Part shown: positions 11,604-23,186 of the stretch, piece by piece
Position numbering within the stretch: position 1 is the first letter of the stretch
How the letters are laid out: the number at the start of each line of letters is the position of its first letter
Source: Apis mellifera
Taxonomy: Eukaryota > Arthropoda > Insecta > Hymenoptera > Apidae
NCBI RefSeq assembly: GCF_003254395.2
Contig: NC_037650.1
Span: 9,300,071-9,364,070, forward strand
Length of the DNA stretch: 64,000 bases
Reading direction: 5' to 3'
Position numbers and translations under genes: made by a program
The notes under the pieces: model-generated
The model's input: the letters and a program-made list of their open reading frames with translations, nothing else
Database searches by the model: none
What the model was told of the DNA's origin: nothing

Positions 11604-13060
11604 GACTCGCGGAAGGCGTCTTCGAGGATGAAGGGGATCATCGACCAATTTATTATTCTCCCTGGAAACGTGTTAACGCTTTGGTCAATAAACGAGAGAC
11701 TCTTAATTAACCGTGAATCGTTTAACGCGTTTTCAACGTGTTGCTAGAATCTTTCTGAGTAATTTATGTAGTTGCACGTTCGGACGTTGACAGTTTTATG
11801 CCTGACAAATGAAAATTCTGTCAGTTTCAGTATGTATAAATTGTTCGATTATTCGCATTTTTTACGTCTTGATTAGAAGGAATTTCTCGTTTAACTTTCT
11901 TCCATCTCTGCCATCTTTTTATTATTCCTATATATCAATTTCAATTAATTTCTCTCACCATTTATTCCATCCATTCGTTTTTCATTCATCATTCCACGAT
12001 TCGATTTATCTTAAAGATTTCCATTTCGAGTGTTAAATATTAAACTATTATTCGTGTATAAAAATATACATAATTCTGATTGAACTTTTACAATTATTAT
12101 ATGTTATATTTTATAATTCAAAAATATTTATCCAAATGTATATACATATATATAAGAGATTAATGATTCCATCGTAAAATGGAATAAATTATTATATTAA
12201 TAAAATTACATCGCCTAATACCATTATATCTAATAAAAGTGGCAAATGTGTCGTAAAAAAAAAAGTATAAATTTACACGAGCCTCCAATTTAATATGATT
12301 TCGTGAAAATTACAGCCGAACGAGATTTTAATGAGAAGGAATCGCGCAAAAGGAAGAAAAACATCGTAAATTCGTCATTGGGACGTTAAGCACGTACGAA
12401 TCGCTGGAAGCCGGCGAATAATTGAGAGGATCAAACACCAAGGAATGTCAAACATTATTACACGTGGGGTGATCCCCTCGAATCCTCGAATGGGCGCGAG
12501 CCCGGTTGAAAAGGGACACGGTTCCACAACGATACTTATCTATCGTTTTAATGGCAATCAACCACGATCAACGGCTGGATACTGGGCAATAAAATATTAG
12601 ATACAGTCGTAAAACGGATCCAAGATGGGTAAATCGAGTAGCGTACGAGTTAGTGTGGCGCGATGTAATCGCGATGTTTCGCTTCTAAACGATGATGTTG
12701 CGGAATTTAGAGATTTCAGAAATGAGATATCGAGTCGAGTAGGAGGAATAACTGTACGTAGATAGATTCTTCATTAAGCAAATAATTGGATATAATAAAA
12801 TACGAAATTTAAACATTCACATACATCAAATGATATTCGATAAAAAGAAGGGGAATATAAAATACATAAATATAATTTTTAGGATAAATAACAAATAGCT
12901 TCAATTGTTGGAAGATAAAAAATTAGTTTAACTCGAAAACTATACAAATTGAAGGAACGTATTCATTCCAATTAATTTCTTTTTGTTTTTGTTTCCTTTT
13001 TTTCCTCCTTCAAAATATCTCAAAATTAAAACCTAATCTAACTTCTAGCCACTTCGATTC
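11604..13060. other. AT-rich stretch with a GC patch near 12300-12720
   Basis: No gene recognised. The AT-rich parts include TATATACATATATATA near 12138-12153. The patch at 12300-12720 is of mixed composition and otherwise featureless. Confidence 0.6.
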
Positions 13061-13345
13061 GAAGAACGTGACTTATCAAACTCCTATGGTCTTCATTCTT
13101 GTGAGAGACAACGATCTTATAAGCGTTATCGGCATTGCTCTCTCAAATTTTCGTTTACTCGTGTGCACGCATCGGCGGTTCCACGTTCGTATTGAATAGT
13201 TTACGGCTTCTAAATAAGCGGCCCACCAGTTCCCAAACAATTTGCCCACGCCACTGATTCGCTCGTAAATAAAGATAATCTATTCTACCCGGAAGATAAA
13301 AATCGTTTCGCGAGAGTTGAAGGGAGAGGAGCCTGAAACGAGGAT
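13061..13345. other. Mixed non-coding stretch
   Basis: No gene recognised. Overlapping short frames on both strands lack domains. Confidence 0.55.
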
Positions 13346-13366
13346 GAAGAAGAAGAAGAAGAAGAA
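13346..13366. repeat. (GAA)7 microsatellite
   Basis: Seven GAA units on the + strand, 15 bases before the CTCF-like site at 13381. Confidence 0.95.
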
Positions 13367-13380
13367 TGGTAGACTCGAGG

Positions 13381-13392
13381 GTAGAGGGCGCT
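13381..13392 (+). promoter_or_regulatory. CTCF-like site GTAGAGGGCGCT
   Basis: GTAGAGGGCGC matches the CTCF core consensus SYAGRKGGCRS at every position. It lies in the GC-rich island 13300-13620. Motif-based prediction. Confidence 0.5.
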
Positions 13393-13711
13393 TGTATCGT
13401 GCGCACTGCGAGCGGGTTGCAGAGTTCGTTCCGCGGGTTGAACGATCCTCCAGTTATTCATTTTTACGCCGTTCATTGGCCGGATTTTACGAGGCAAAAA
13501 TGGTGAAATTGCACTTTGTGCACCGTGCTTCCCCCGGCTCCCTCTTTCACTCCGCGCTCCTTTCTGCCTTTCTTTCCCTTATTCTCGCTGAGAGACGATG
13601 GGAAAGTTCGGAGTTCAAGATGCATTTATAACTCGGATGATCGTTTCGAAGCATCGTTTCGAAATCTGTGACAGCAGATTCTTCTTCCGATCGTCGGTAG
13701 AATGTAAGTTA
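13393..13711. other. GC-rich island end
   Basis: No gene recognised. Composition falls to AT-rich after about 13640. Confidence 0.5.
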
Positions 13712-14215
13712 AAGGAAGTATCGGTATCAAATTTTCTGATCTTCAATATTACCATCACCTCTTGATCTTATTAATATCAAAATGTCTTTTCTTCAAGAGA
13801 GTTTTTGATCAGTAAAAAAGAATAATTATTGAAACATTTTCTTTATTCACTTCAATCTAACCTCCAAAAAAAGAAAAATATCTAAATTTTTCTTCGTATC
13901 CTGAAAAAAAATCATGTTATTCTTCGTTCATATTAAAATATCTTCCGTTCAGAGAAAACGTTTTTGACTAATAAAAGAATAATTATCAAAACATTTATTT
14001 TATTCATTATACTTTAACCTTTTTTATATCTAATCTTCAAAAGAAAAGAATATTAAAAGTCTAAATTTTTCTTCGGATCTCGAAAGAATCGTGATGTTAT
14101 CCTTTGAAAAAAATAATTATTGAAAGATTTTCATCATTTATTTAACCTTCAACGAAAGCTATTTTTCAAAAGAAAAAAAATATAATCGAAAATTTAAATT
14201 TTTCTTCAAGAGAAT
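13712..14215. repeat. Degenerate tandem array, 3-4 diverged units
   Basis: AATAATTATTG-like blocks start at 13821, 13978 and 14112, and CTAAATTTTTCTTC-like blocks follow near 13882, 14061 and 14195. The order (AATAATTAT, ATTCATT, AACCT, AAAAGAAAA, TAAATTTTTCTTC) recurs each time, at spacings of about 134-179. A partial earlier unit appears near 13780. This is an old, decayed tandem duplication of AT-rich DNA, with no coding content. Confidence 0.6.
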
Positions 14216-14828
14216 GGTGCAGAGGATGAGAAACGAGCCACCAGTTTCTCAAGGTAGTCTCTGTTTCGAGGTCTAGGACGCGAGAAATCATGAGGGGAGA
14301 CGCTTTCGACTGCGTCATCACTGGACATGGAACAACACGGAAGCTCTTATCTGATACAGAGGCCGGCCAATAAACTTTAATCGGAAAGGCTCGTTATCGG
14401 CCCGAATCCCGCGGCGATCGACTTGAATTACGGTTCGAATAAACGTTAGCCTCGTTCTGTTGGATAAGGAATGAAAGGATGAAATGATGAAAGGCTCGGG
14501 TGAAAAGCGTTCTCTGATGGATTTCTAATTTAGTCGGACGGGATGGATTTGTTCGGCGGTTCGAGATGTTGCGGGTAGATCGTGTAGCGTTCACGATTTA
14601 AGAGGGTTCGATCACGGTTGTTTTCTTTCGTGCAACAGTAAGATTCGAGAAAATAAAAGATGGAAAGAAACGAGAAGGAAACGAGCGAGGAGAATTAAAA
14701 TGAGTAACAGTAAATAACACGAGTAATTTCTTCCTTCTGATTCTTCTCTTTTTAGGCACTCATTTTTTCCTTCTTCTTTCATCATATATTCTCTGTACCT
14801 AAAGATACAGAGTGTGCACAACTCAAGC
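14216..14828. other. Mixed non-coding stretch
   Basis: Moderate GC to about 14600, then AT-leaning. No gene recognised. Confidence 0.55.
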
Positions 14829-14839
14829 GCGCCATCTAC
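14829..14839 (-). promoter_or_regulatory. CTCF-like site GTAGATGGCGC
   Basis: The minus strand reads GTAGATGGCGC, a full match to SYAGRKGGCRS, with CCAC five bases upstream on the same strand. One of four TAGATGGCG copies in the window. Confidence 0.55.
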
Positions 14840-15254
14840 GTGGCAACAAACTTTCACGATTCTAATACAAAAAAGTATTATTCGCGTTTCAATCTTCTAG
14901 ATCTCAAAAATTAACTTATCTCTCAACTAATCCCTAATTATCATCAAAGTGGCAAAGTAGAATCGAAACGAACGAGGGATAACACATCTAATTGAAAGTT
15001 GTCTCTTTCGTAATCTCTCGAGCTTTCATCAATCCGTGGCAAAAGGTCGACTCCGTTGAATCACGGGGTTAATCGAGGCTGCGAATCAAGCAGAAACGAA
15101 ATACAATTAAGGAAACCAGATAGAGGCGGAACGCCATAAAACGTGGAGGACGTGTGAAATGTTACATATCGACGTACCGACCGAGGCTCATCGGTGATCG
15201 ATAATGGCAGCAGCGGTGGAAGAACAACAAGAAGCAACCACAGAAGAGAGCGAT
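14840..15254. other. Non-coding stretch before GAA repeat
   Basis: No gene recognised. The minus-strand frame here gets its Leu run from the following GAA repeat. Confidence 0.6.
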
Positions 15255-15315
15255 GAAGAAGAAGAAGAAGAAGAAGAAGAAGAAGAAGAAGAAGAAGGAG
15301 AAGAAGAAGGAGAAA
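15255..15315. repeat. (GAA)n microsatellite, 61-nt homopurine
   Basis: Run of about 18 GAA units with two GGA variants at the end. All purine on the + strand. Confidence 0.95.
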
Positions 15316-16421
15316 CAAGAAAGTTTCTAGCAGAAGCGAAAGGGGAGAGGGAGCAAGGATGTAGGAAGAAGTAGGAGAAGAGGAAGGATGAAGAGGAGCA
15401 ACAAAAGGCCGCAGCCTCGGGTGCCGGGCGGGGCTCAGATGTTTATCCCGGTCGACCTCTTCCCCTAGCGCTCTTCAGGCCCCTCGTCGCTGGCGTGCCC
15501 CCTTCACCTCCGCTTCTTGCGGAGAGAAGCGCGCCCTCGGCGATCCGGAGCTCCGGAGCGCTACATCTCTACGTTATGCGTGCTCCTCTCGGCGAGGATG
15601 CACCGGTCACAGTGGCGTCGCAACGCGTCACTTCGCGTCCCTTCGATGTCGCTCGTCTGAATATCACGAATATTTTCATTTTCCTTTCCTCAGCGGACGA
15701 GAAACAAAGAGAAAGAATATAAAATTTTCGATCGAGAAGCGCTTCGTTCCTTCTCGTTTCGATTAATTAAAAAATTAAGAAGTTGAGATTAATCGAGAAT
15801 TAAATTTAATTCATTCGCTTCACTTTTATTCTTCGAAACGAAACAGAATTGAATATCACAATTGATAATCGCAATATTTAACTCCTTGCCTTAAACCTCG
15901 AAATCTTCTTCACTGAAGTTGATAATATAAGCGAATTCTCAGACAATCTCCCCGCTCTTCAAAGAAATTTTTCGCTCACCTCACGACAAGAAGATAATTG
16001 CCGCCGCTGCTAGCCGCCTACCGATCCGATCACCGATCGATTATGCAAAAGAATGCGGCCAGAGATAGCGTCGAGACCGGGTTGTCTGTCGATGCAACGA
16101 GAGCCGAGGCAGTTCACTTTGATAGCCATATTCGCTCATAATCGAGTCGACCGGAAAGGAAGCGAAGAGGGCGAGGTCGTCGGCTCGTGACGACGAGCCT
16201 CTGTATGCTCTGTATGCTCTCTTTCTCTGATAAAAGAAAAAGAAATGAAAGAGAGAGAGAGAAAGGAGAGAAAAAACGCAACGTTAATCAGACACCTCGC
16301 ATCGCCTATATTCAGCTCCTGGCGAGTTGGAGTGATCTAGCTCGCAGCAGGTTCTTCGGGACAAAAAATCGATGAATGAACCTTCGCCGGAGCGAATGCC
16401 TCGCCGTCGTCTTGCTCGACC
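15316..16421. other. GC-rich island (15400-15660) and flanks
   Basis: The island is CpG-rich, and the frame through it (15495-15722) has no domain. Two copies of CTCTGTATG sit in tandem near 16198-16216, followed by a purine tract at 16247-16276. No gene recognised. Confidence 0.5.
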
Positions 16422-16446
16422 GAATTCTTCTTCGACAGAAGAATTC
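16422..16446. repeat. Perfect inverted repeat, 10-bp arms, 5-nt loop
   Basis: Arm GAATTCTTCT (16422-16431) is followed by loop TCGAC and arm AGAAGAATTC (16437-16446), which are exact reverse complements. The sequence is short enough to be chance, but it could form a cruciform or RNA hairpin. Confidence 0.6.
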
Positions 16447-16722
16447 CCGCCAATTGTGATCAATCGCCTATCCGTGTATATTTAAATTTTCCAATTTGAC
16501 AAGAGATTAGTTATTATTCTTAATTACGTGTCCTGCCTTCCTTTTCCCTTCCTCTATTACACTACTTAAATTCGTACGATTATTAAAATTATTATTCGTC
16601 GAACAGATCTTAAAAGGAATGAATTTCGCAGTTATTCCTTCTGAATCAAGATTCAAGAACGAATACACACGAAACACGAGGATCGAAGCATTGACAACAT
16701 TGATCGAGTCATGGATGCGGAC
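16447..16722. other. AT-leaning spacer
   Basis: Fewer than 300 bases, no gene recognised. Confidence 0.6.
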
Positions 16723-16762
16723 AAGAAAGAGAGAGAGAGAAAGGAAGAGAGAGAGAGAGAGA
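16723..16762. repeat. Homopurine (GA)n tract
   Basis: Uninterrupted A/G run, GA units with AAGGAAG interruption. Confidence 0.95.
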
Positions 16763-17405
16763 CAAAAGCGATAAGAGAGGGAGCGAACAAAGAAGGAGAG
16801 AGCTGAGGCCTGCGCTGCGATGATCGTTAGCGTGGAGCACGTATCCCGCTGATGACGCACTTCCGGCCGGGTGAACCCCCATGGTGGCCCCGTGATAATT
16901 CCAGGGGATCGGAGAAACGGCTCCGAGAGATCCATCCACCGTGACTCCGTGGCCCCGTGACGACCCCGTGGTGATGTTTGCTCTTGTTGCGGTGCGCAAC
17001 ACCGGAGAGCACCGCGGCCGCTCGCCAGAAGGAGAAGCGGAGGCGAACGAAACGAGATAAAGTGAAGTGAAGAGAGGGAGGTGGAAAGGAGGGCGAGGGG
17101 AAGGAACAAGAAAAACAGGAAGAGGCGCAGGAGGAAAGGAGGTGGGCGGCGAGGAAGGGCCTCAGATCCAACGCCTAGCCTCCGAGGGAGCCGAGTGCCA
17201 ACCCGATGGTAGCGGTTCGCTCATCATTGTAATTACTTCGCGAGGATGTACCAGTATATTGGATCATTATCGACCGCTCCATATCTACCACCTAAGCCCC
17301 CCCATAAGTATAGACTTATGCTCCCGATCCTCCTCGTAACAGCTAACCCGCCTCGCGTATATACACGATATACACGCTTCTGCCAAACGCGCGTATATCA
17401 TCCAC
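16763..17405. other. GC-rich island
   Basis: GC-rich block with a repeated CCCCGTG string (near 16890, 16952, 16963) and a purine-rich stretch at about 17060-17150. Frames on both strands are open but low in complexity, and no domain is seen. Confidence 0.5.
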
Positions 17406-17436
17406 AGAGAGAGAGAGAGGGAGAGGGAGGAAGGGA
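17406..17436. repeat. Homopurine (GA)n tract
   Basis: A/G-only run of GA then GGGA units. Confidence 0.95.
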
Positions 17437-18700
17437 TGCGGGGGATGTTGAAGTTATATTGGCACACTTGACGTACGTAGAACGAGGAAATAGCCTGCGC
17501 TACTTGGAAATATATAATGCTCCTTCCATCCACTTTGTCGTGAGAGATTATTATTGGGCCAGGACGATTGCTACGGGGTGATGGCTTCGACCTACGAGAA
17601 GGATCATTAGAGAGGTTAGGCTAGGAGTAAGTTCGAATTTGAACTTGGATTTTTAACTTTTGTTCCTGTATGTTCTTTTTACGCAGATTTATTTTCTAAG
17701 AACGTTTTCGAAGGAGTTAGAATCGGAGCTTGTTAAGTATCTAATGCAGTGGTTCTCAACACTGAATGGATTGAATGATCTTTTTAATATTCGTTTTCAT
17801 TGATTCGTTGCCTTATTCATAAATTGTTGGTTGAATTGGACTCGTTACACTCGATCATAATCCGCTAATATAAATTCGAAACGTGTTACCACTTATTTTC
17901 CAATAGCAATTTCGCTTCGAAACAATTTGAAACGAGCGAGCACAATCGCTTACAGATCATACGGATCGGAAAAATAAAAATAAAATCCTTGGACAATTGT
18001 TTCGCGCGTTTGCGCGCCAATTACTTTCTAGTCTAGTAAATCGACGGATCGGAAAAAAATTCCCATTCATGCAAATCGGTATCGGCGAGCACCGCGGGCC
18101 GAATATCGTTCAGCTCGGTTCACTCGGACTGTATTCGAACGAGTTATTTCAAGTGGCAATGGTTATTACCCCACCCTATATATCGAAGGGAATATATACC
18201 TCGGCCGCAGCGATGGAGTCACGTATGTCGATGATACGGGAGCACGTGCACCGGTGTTGGTGTCCACACCGGCGAATCTCGATCTTGGCACGTACGAGCT
18301 AACGACTCGTTCGTACGAGTCTCTGATCAAATAACCGCGACCCGAACAACTTTCTCGTCGGATCTGCATCTCCCCGTCGAAAAGGCACGTTCGAGAAACG
18401 TATCGAGTGGAAAAAGAGGAAGAATCGCGGAATAATTATAATGAATTCTCGATAATTATTGAAATTCTGTTTCAATTATGTGACAAATGTATATATATGA
18501 TTGTAAGTGTTGGGTTTTTAAAATTAACCTTCCTTTTCCTTTATTTTTTCCTCTTTTTTTCGAACACAAAAAATTACAAAATTACGAAAATTGAAAATTT
18601 AATAAAATAAAAAGGGGATATTATAATTAAAAATGTACGGAATATAGCGATTGTTAATATAAGTTATATCGTTCGTGAAGTTGGCTCTGAATATTCCACG
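17437..18700. other. Mixed non-coding stretch
   Basis: AT-leaning at 17600-18000. A 101-codon + strand frame lies at 17997-18302 but has no recognisable family and no splice context. It is AT-rich again after about 18410. Confidence 0.5.
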
Positions 18701-19308
18701 TTCTAATATCAGCCTTGAGATCGTTCTACGCCGTAGAAACTGCCCCTTGGAATGCCGTAGAAATTCGATCGCGAGCTTGTCAACCCGGCCGATGCGACCG
18801 CGAAAAGAAAGATCGCTTCCGCTTGAACGATAATCATCGATACATCTTGATACATCTCAAGAGGGATACCCTCTTTGTCGTACTTCGCCTCGAGATCTAT
18901 CGTACTTCGCCTCCTTCTGCCGCACCAGTCCTCGATTTTTCGTTCTTGCAACATCCTGCCTTCTAAGCTTCTTAACCGTATCGAATATCGTTCCTTTTTT
19001 TTTTGATACATTGTGAAACAAAAAATTTGAAGTAACGCTACTCTAACTATATAAGAAAATAATTCAATAACGCTCCTAATATTTTCTTTTTTTTTTTTAA
19101 TCAATATTTAACACGAATACGTTTAAATTACAAATAGAAGTATCATTTCTATCATGACAAGGAAAAAAAAACCTATATTTTTTCTATTTAACTTTACCAA
19201 ATTTGTCAAATTTCTTCAATCTTTTCTTCAAGTCTTCCTTAAAAAGAAAAGAAACAAAAAAACCGATTCGAAGATTGTGAGAAGCGTGTGAGAGTATCAT
19301 CGTGAGCG
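18701..19308. other. Small island and AT stretch
   Basis: A GC-mixed patch at 18715-18960 carries the 14-mer TCGTACTTCGCCTC twice, 22 bases apart (from 18878 and 18900). The rest is AT-rich. No gene recognised. Confidence 0.55.
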
Positions 19309-19577
19309 TCATCGTCCGCGAAATCGATCATCGGATCTGCGAGGGCGCAGCGGATAAGCCGTTAGGTGGAGCAACACCGTAGGATCCAGGATCGATCCAG
19401 GACGTGGAACGGGAGCCGTCCAGGGAACGGGAGCGTATCGAGAGATTCGCCGTCGATAATCCTTCAGGGTAGGTCGGCGTGCACGGGTCCCTATCGGGCC
19501 GAGATGCACAAGTCGAAGAAGCGAGGCAAGTTGCTGGTTCGCTCGGGATCAGAAGCAGCAACGGCAACATCAGCATC
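19309..19577. other. GC-rich island, left half
   Basis: CpG-rich with frames open in several directions; no domain recognised. Confidence 0.5.
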
Positions 19578-19587
19578 AGAAGAAGAA

Positions 19588-19625
<38 letters not shown>

Positions 19626-19632
19626 GGAGAAG
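19578..19632. repeat. (GAA/GAG)n homopurine microsatellite
   Basis: 55 consecutive purines, GAA and GAG triplets. It gives poly-Glu in one frame, which alone is not evidence for a gene. Confidence 0.95.
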
Positions 19633-20060
19633 TTATCCGGCCTCTTTCTCCATCCTTTCTTTAACCTCTGGCTCGCTTACTCGGCCGCCTCCGACCTACG
19701 TGTAGATGCTCAGGTGTAAAACCGTTGATTGCCACGCCACTATTTTCTCTTTGCACGGGCACGATGGTAGTAGCGGTGGGCGTGCCGGCCACGACCGAGG
19801 GGAGACGGCCAAGGCCTGCTCTCATCGTGCTACCGCGATTATGTTTATTATACTTTGGCACACGCGTGTGCGTACGTGCGAGTACTTACATCTGGCCTCG
19901 CCTTTCCGCCCGTGTAGCGGGCATCATCGCGGCCGGACGTGACGCCGGGACCAACGGCTTCCTCCGACGCTCCTCTCTCCCCTCCCCCCTTCCTCTCCAT
20001 CCACTTTCGGATTCCAGGCCTCGGTTGTCCATCGACATCGGTCGATTTGGGAGGCGACGA
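19633..20060. other. GC-rich island, right half, with minus donor-like site
   Basis: CpG-rich. The minus strand carries GAT|GTAAGTAC, with the GT at 19887-19888 in + coordinates. The GC-rich sequence upstream of it on that strand (19890 to about 20060) could be an exon. The minus frame 19886-20104 is Arg-rich with no domain. Confidence 0.4.
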
Positions 20061-20501
20061 TTTAAGAAATTAAAATTTTGATGGGATCCTCGATCCTCGA
20101 ACATCTCGTCGCTCTTCGAGAAGCAAGCGTTCTTTTATTCCGATAGCCGTTTGACGTTTTCGAAGAGACGTCGAGGATCTCGTTAATTTTGGAGGATTGG
20201 TTGGTCGCAGTTCGATAAAATTAAAAATTCTGATGGACTTATCGTCGAGTTTATGAAGATTAAGCACGAAGATACCGTTTAAGGAGGGGGGGAGTGGTTA
20301 AGTGAATCGAAAGTGATGGATTCGAAATTTCAGCTTGGAAAATTGGACATTTATTTTTAAACGTCTATCAACGATATTCAAGCGTTTGAAGCGGGTTCGT
20401 TCGTGTTGGGAATCGTTTGAAGAGACGAGAGAGTGTTTGAAATTCCTCTTTTTGGTCGATCTAACCTCGAAGCTAACTCTTCGAAACTGTTTCCTCGAAT
20501 A
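20061..20501. other. Mixed non-coding stretch
   Basis: No gene, RNA gene or repeat family recognised. Confidence 0.6.
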
Positions 20502-20545
20502 CATGTATATATATATTATATGTATATATATATATATATACACAC
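20502..20545. repeat. (TA)n microsatellite
   Basis: TA-rich run with an internal TTATATG interruption, ending in ACACAC. Confidence 0.95.
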
Positions 20546-21225
20546 TTGCATCAGGATGGTAACGCTATAACGATGGTAGCTCGTTAATAAAAGAGGCTGA
20601 TCGAATCGATATTCCCCGTGCAAGATCGGGCTAACGCATCATTATCAATGGCGCTCGTGTCACGAGCACGCAGCACGTATCAGGTTCGAGACTGGACGGC
20701 GAGGATGAGGCTTAGAATTCCATCGAGGTGGAGCCTTGACATTTCGTGGCCTGGAATCGACCGGCATAATTGATCGGCCTCTGCGGCTCTCATTCGACGA
20801 CCGTGCTATCCTATTACGTCTGGTACGGTTACGACGAACTCTGCGTACGTCCTCGACGTATCGATGAAACGCGGCCACGTTAAATTTGGCGAACTTGCGG
20901 AATCCATGGATTTCGTCAATTATGGACGATCGATCTTTCACATCTTTCTTTTGCACGTTTTTTTTAAAATAAAAAACGAAACGATTCGTTACGATGAATC
21001 ATAGATTGATCACGTTCAATTTTTATATTTATTATTATATGTGTTAATTGTTATATTCAAATTGTTAATAAGATGTCGAGATATATGGAATAGTGGTTAA
21101 AATAAATAAAAGTTGATACACAAAAATCGAGGCATGTTTAATTTAATCGCGATCATATTGAAGTCGGTTGAAGCGAGAGAGAGAAAGAGAGAGAGAAGCG
21201 ACGAAGATAGAATCGTTTCGTTCCG
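20546..21225. other. GC-mixed then AT-rich stretch
   Basis: 20560-20960 is GC-mixed, with AGCTCGTTAATA at 20578-20589, then AT-rich. A GA-rich run occurs at about 21174-21197. No gene recognised. Confidence 0.55.
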
Positions 21226-21243
21226 TCGCCGCGACGCGGCGCT
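21226..21243. repeat. Near-palindromic 18-mer, copy 1
   Basis: TCGCCGCGACGCGGCGCT contains arms CGCCGCG and CGCGGCG around a central A. The identical 18-mer recurs at 30127-30144. Confidence 0.8.
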
Positions 21244-21870
21244 TCATCTGACATATATTAAATTCCTAATGCATTTATGGCAATTATTTTATTTCTTATC
21301 GTCGTTATCCTTATTTAACTTGTGAAAAACAGAAACAGAGGAAAGGAATCGAGCTTCGAGAGACTCGATAATCTTTAACAACATCGATTATTGTACGAAA
21401 ATATAAAAATCATGAAAAATTTCATTCCATCGTCGAAGCATCATTCTTTCTTCTTTCAATGACTGAGAATAAAAGAAGAAGAAAAAAAAAAGAAAAGAGA
21501 TGCTTATCGTATTTTCCCTTATCGTTTTCCAATCTCCACAAGCCACAATCCTCGCATCCATCCATCCATCCACCTCCCATCATACACCGCAAGCTGCGCA
21601 AACACAACTTTAACCGGTATACCACTTTTATTCGCATCCTCTATATCGCCATTACCTTCCACGCCTATTCGATCATTGAACCGCGAACACCGCCACCGTT
21701 CGACGGAACGACTTCCAATAAATCGCCTCCTCCTCCTCCTGCTCACCGAACCGCCACTTTCATAAATTACACCGTCTCCACCGGCAATCGATGTTCCGTG
21801 ACGCCAAAAAGTTACAGCTATCGACGCGGCTATCGATAACTTTGCTCGATACCGGCAAAGCGACACAGGA
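21244..21870. other. Mixed non-coding stretch
   Basis: A CATC-type short repeat occurs near 21557-21573 and an A/G run near 21474-21500. No gene recognised. Confidence 0.55.
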
Positions 21871-22560
21871 CGTCCCCTTATATCTTTCCATAAATCGGTT
21901 AACCGTGTGTAACAGCCGATAAATCCGTGGGGCAACTATGCTCCACCCCTCCTCTTCCTCCGAGAAAAACATCTACGCGGGGATAAAAAAGTGTATATAG
22001 ATAGAAAGGCAAAAGAAAGAGCAAAGGAAAGGATTCGTCGTGTGTTTCCATAAATCGAATCGGACGTAATGCCTCGCCGATAAATCCAACTGCGTCCTCG
22101 AGGAGGGAAAGGATATTAAAAATTTCAATCTAGGAAAAGGAAAAGAATGTATCCATCGCGGAAAAGAGTACGTAGCAGAGTCTCCATAAATTCGACACTC
22201 TCCACCAGTCGAGATCCTTCGAAATAAATCTTATTCCGAGAAAAGCATCTACACACACACAAAAAAAAAAAAAAGAAAGAAAGAAAGGAAGAAAGAAAGG
22301 AAAGAGCGTATCTGCCACGGAAAATTCCTTTCCATCCATAAATTCTTCCATCCATAAATTGAACATTCTGTCTGATAAGTCCATAGAACGCGTATTCACG
22401 ATAAAATTCGAGAAAAGATAAGAAATATGGAGAAAGGAAGGAGGAAAAAAAATCCACCTCAGAGAAAATCCTTTCTATTCTCCCCGTAAATTCGACACTT
22501 CTCCAATAAATCGCGAATATATTCCTCCTTGCAAAGAGCATCCCTTCTCCAAATAAAAAA
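21871..22560. repeat. Degenerate tandem array with CCATAAAT core
   Basis: CCATAAAT recurs near 21890, 22050, 22183, 22336 and 22351, and CCGTAAATTCGACACT near 22484. CGAGAAAA-CATCTAC blocks at about 21960 and 22236, purine-rich fillers and ATAAATC motifs recur in the same order. This looks like four to five decayed units of roughly 140-200 bp. No coding content. Confidence 0.5.
22251..22306. repeat. (AC)5, poly(A) and (GAAA)n compound microsatellite
   Basis: ACACACACAC is followed by about 14 A and then GAAA/GGAA units, inside one of the decayed array units. Confidence 0.9.
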
Positions 22561-22634
22561 AAAAAGAAAAAGAAAACGAAAAAAGAAAAATAGAAAATAT
22601 CAAAAAAGTGAGGTGAACGAAAACAAGGAGGAGT
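22561..22634. other. A/G-rich spacer
   Basis: Lys/Arg-coding A-rich sequence, no gene. Confidence 0.6.
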
Positions 22635-22637
22635 GTA

Positions 22638-22670
<33 letters not shown>
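22635..22670. repeat. (TA)n microsatellite
   Basis: About 17 TA units. Confidence 0.95.
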
Positions 22671-22672
<2 letters not shown>

Positions 22673-23000
22673 AGGAGGGCGAGAATACGTAGCATACCTG
22701 TCATTATCCCGAACGGTCGTTGCAATTCGTTCTGGTTAAACGGGCGTTGGATCGGTGGCGAATGGTCGCCGTCCACGACAAACAAACGCTACACCGGCGC
22801 AATTTCGCGTCGTTAACGACGTCCCGAGCGTCGAGGCGGGGGGGAGGAGGAGGAGGGACGCGCGCGAACTCGCCAATAATGCCGCCAAGGGTGCAGTAAA
22901 AATTTTATAGCGTCGCGCGTATATACGTCAGTACGTGAACGGGGTGAAGACGAGAACGAAGGCGAGGAAATGGCGAGGAGTGGGGGAGGGTAGGGGGAAC
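22671..23000. other. GC-rich island
   Basis: CpG-rich block. ACAG|GTATGC on the minus strand (GT at 22694-22695 in + coordinates) is donor-like, but no acceptor was found upstream. Confidence 0.45.
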
Positions 23001-23037
23001 AGGAGGAAGAGGAGGAAGAGGAGGAGGAGGAGGAGGG
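23001..23037. repeat. (GGA/GAA)n homopurine microsatellite
   Basis: 37 consecutive purines. It gives poly-Ser or poly-Leu frames on the minus strand. Confidence 0.95.
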
Positions 23038-23186
23038 TAACGGTGGCAAAACCCTGTTTAACAAAGTAATGACTACAATTATTCTGCTTTGCATCCGCCT
23101 CGAGGAGCCACGATCTTCGTTGGCCTCTTCGAGGCAAGAGGATGCAATTTAATCGCCGATCAAGAGGAGTTACAACCAGGGATTGT

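Noticed and set aside
17997..18302. 101-codon plus-strand frame
   Set aside because: Balanced composition but no family recognised and no splice pair; chance cannot be excluded.
22690..22790. Minus-strand exon ending at ACAG|GTATGC
   Set aside because: Donor is plausible but no polypyrimidine acceptor was found upstream.
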